Origin: Alphaproteobacteria bacterium
Lineage (GTDB): Bacteria; Pseudomonadota; Alphaproteobacteria; Micavibrionales; CSBR16-224
DNA: 6,608 bases
Direction of reading: 5' to 3'
NCBI GenBank assembly: GCA_006226225.1
Contig: SBHI01000049.1
Location: forward strand, 1 to 6,608
A program made the position numbers and the translations under genes. The notes below the pieces were generated by a model, which was given only the letters and a program-made list of their open reading frames with translations, searched no databases and had not been told where the DNA came from. Of the stretch, positions 5,787-6,608 are shown one piece after another. Position 1 is the first letter of the stretch. Every line of letters starts with the position of its first letter.

Positions 5787-6067
5787 TTGATACCGGAACC
5801 GTTGAAAAAATCGCCCGCCTTGCCCGCATCCGCGTGACTGAGGAAGAAAAGGTCAAATTCGCAGGCGAGCTGAACGGCATTATGCAGTGGATTGAACAGC
5901 TTCAGGATGTTGATACCGAAGGTGTGGAACCGATGACCTCTGTCGTCGATATGTCGCTTTATATGCGTGAGGACGCGGTCACGGACGGCGATATGCAGGA
6001 AAAAATTCTGGCCAACGCCCCCGAAGCTTCAGAAGGCTTCTTTGTTGTGCCGAAAGTGGTGGAGTAA
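5780..6067 (+). CDS. gatC: Aspartyl/glutamyl-tRNA(Asn/Gln) amidotransferase subunit C
   Basis: GatC is the small subunit that wraps GatA and GatB and stabilises the complex. The protein has 95 residues, normal for the family. It starts with the typical helical segment TVEKIARLARIRVTEEE (7-23), continues with the amphipathic ELNGIMQWIEQL helix, a VEPMTS turn (49-54), the MREDAVTDGD stretch (62-71), and ends with the family-typical FFVVPKVVE. ATG 5780 is preceded by GAGAGG (5764-5769) at 10 nt. It is followed after 5 nt by gatA, whose ribosome binding site overlaps the gatC end, so the two subunits are probably translated in step. Confidence 0.95.
   Translation: MSIDTGTVEKIARLARIRVTEEEKVKFAGELNGIMQWIEQLQDVDTEGVEPMTSVVDMSLYMREDAVTDGDMQEKILANAPEASEGFFVVPKVVE
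6061..6064 (+). promoter_or_regulatory. Ribosome binding site GGAG of gatA inside the end of gatC
   Basis: GGAG overlaps the last codons of gatC (GTG GAG TAA) and lies 8 nt before ATG 6073. This arrangement couples gatA translation to gatC. Confidence 0.6.
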
Positions 6068-6072
6068 GAGAG

Positions 6073-6608
6073 ATGACGGCATTTACAGATCTGAGCATTA
6101 AACAGGCGCTGGACGGTTTAGAGAAAGGCGATTTCACTTCTGTTGAACTGACCGAGGCGCATATCGCTGCTGTGGAAGCAGCCCGCAGCCTTAACGCCTT
6201 TATCGTGGAAACACCGGAGCAGGCGCTGGAACAGGCAAAAGCCAGCGATGCCCGCCGCAGCAAAGGCACGGCCGGTATTCTGGACGGTATTCCGGTGGCA
6301 ATCAAAGATCTGTTCTGCACCGAAAATGTGCAAACAACTGCTGCCAGTAAAATTCTGGAAGGCTTCAAGCCGCAATATGACTCGACCGTCACACGCAATA
6401 TGTTCGATCAGGGCGCTGTCATGCTGGGCAAGACCAATCTGGACGAATTCGCGATGGGCTCTGCCAATGTGACCAGCGGCTTTGGCAATGTCATCAGCCC
6501 GTGGAAACGCAAGGGTGATGATACCGACCTTGTTCCGGGTGGTTCGTCAGGCGGTTCCTCCGCAGCAGTCTCCGCACGTATCGCAATGGGCGCAACCGGA
6601 ACGGATAC
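6073..6608 (+). CDS. gatA: Aspartyl/glutamyl-tRNA(Asn/Gln) amidotransferase subunit A (3' part beyond the window)
   Basis: GatA is the amidase-signature subunit that hydrolyses glutamine and channels ammonia to GatB. About 178 N-terminal residues of an enzyme usually near 490 residues are present. Visible are the catalytic Lys78 in GIPVAIKDLF (72-81), MLGKTNLDEFAMGS (117-130), and the amidase signature VPGGSSGGSSAAV (154-166) with the cis-Ser at 158. By family spacing the nucleophile Ser should be residue 182 of GTDTGGS, only a few bases outside the window, which ends at GTDT. The start ATG 6073 is 5 nt after the gatC stop. It is truncated by the window, with no sign of a break within the visible part. 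Confidence 0.96.
   Translation, partial: MTAFTDLSIKQALDGLEKGDFTSVELTEAHIAAVEAARSLNAFIVETPEQALEQAKASDARRSKGTAGILDGIPVAIKDLFCTENVQTTAASKILEGFKPQYDSTVTRNMFDQGAVMLGKTNLDEFAMGSANVTSGFGNVISPWKRKGDDTDLVPGGSSGGSSAAVSARIAMGATGTD

Noticed and set aside
5979..6398. A 139-codon minus-strand open frame across the gatC/gatA junction
   Set aside because: It overlaps two conserved genes on the other strand and has no recognisable motifs.

Overview
The window looks like chromosomal DNA of an alphaproteobacterium with balanced base composition. The grounds are a complete GatCAB-type gatB, a gatC-gatA pair, and a RuvX homologue read divergently from gatC. The protein sequences also have an alphaproteobacterial flavour, for example the RKGDxxxxLVPGGSSGG stretch in GatA. 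A Micavibrio-like or other environmental lineage is possible, but I cannot fix the genus from sequence alone.

Right end (about 5737-6608): a 43-bp divergent intergenic region separates ruvX (minus) from gatC and gatA (plus). gatA runs off the right edge just before its catalytic serine.

Middle (1093-5736): five minus-strand genes are packed in the order ruvX, patatin-like phospholipase, gatB, HAD phosphatase, trmJ-like tRNA methyltransferase. The gaps are 36, 94, 29 and 12 nt, which suggests one transcription unit. GatC, GatA and GatB form the amidotransferase that converts misacylated Glu-tRNA(Gln) and/or Asp-tRNA(Asn). RuvX (16S rRNA maturation) and TrmJ (tRNA 2'-O-methylation) fit the same translation theme. 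The HAD phosphatase and the patatin lipase look like passengers. gatB is separated from gatCA and transcribed in the opposite direction.

Left end (1-1092): this is the accessory and most interesting part. A small minus-strand gene (674-979) encodes 101 residues that are almost entirely a tandem 24+5+24-residue motif matching the MshEN cyclic-di-GMP-binding domain. It is not attached to any ATPase, and it carries a short hydrophobic C-terminal tail. Upstream of it lies a near-perfect FNR/FixK-type dyad. Downstream lies a dense regulatory patch (581-637) with two inverted repeats and a promoter with a perfect TTGACA box. This promoter drives an unrecognised gene (1-510, minus) that carries a one-base frameshift near an A5 tract and leaves the window at its left edge.

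No gene-free stretch exceeds 300 bases; the longest is 511-673. I saw no tRNA or rRNA gene, CRISPR array, insertion sequence or attachment site.
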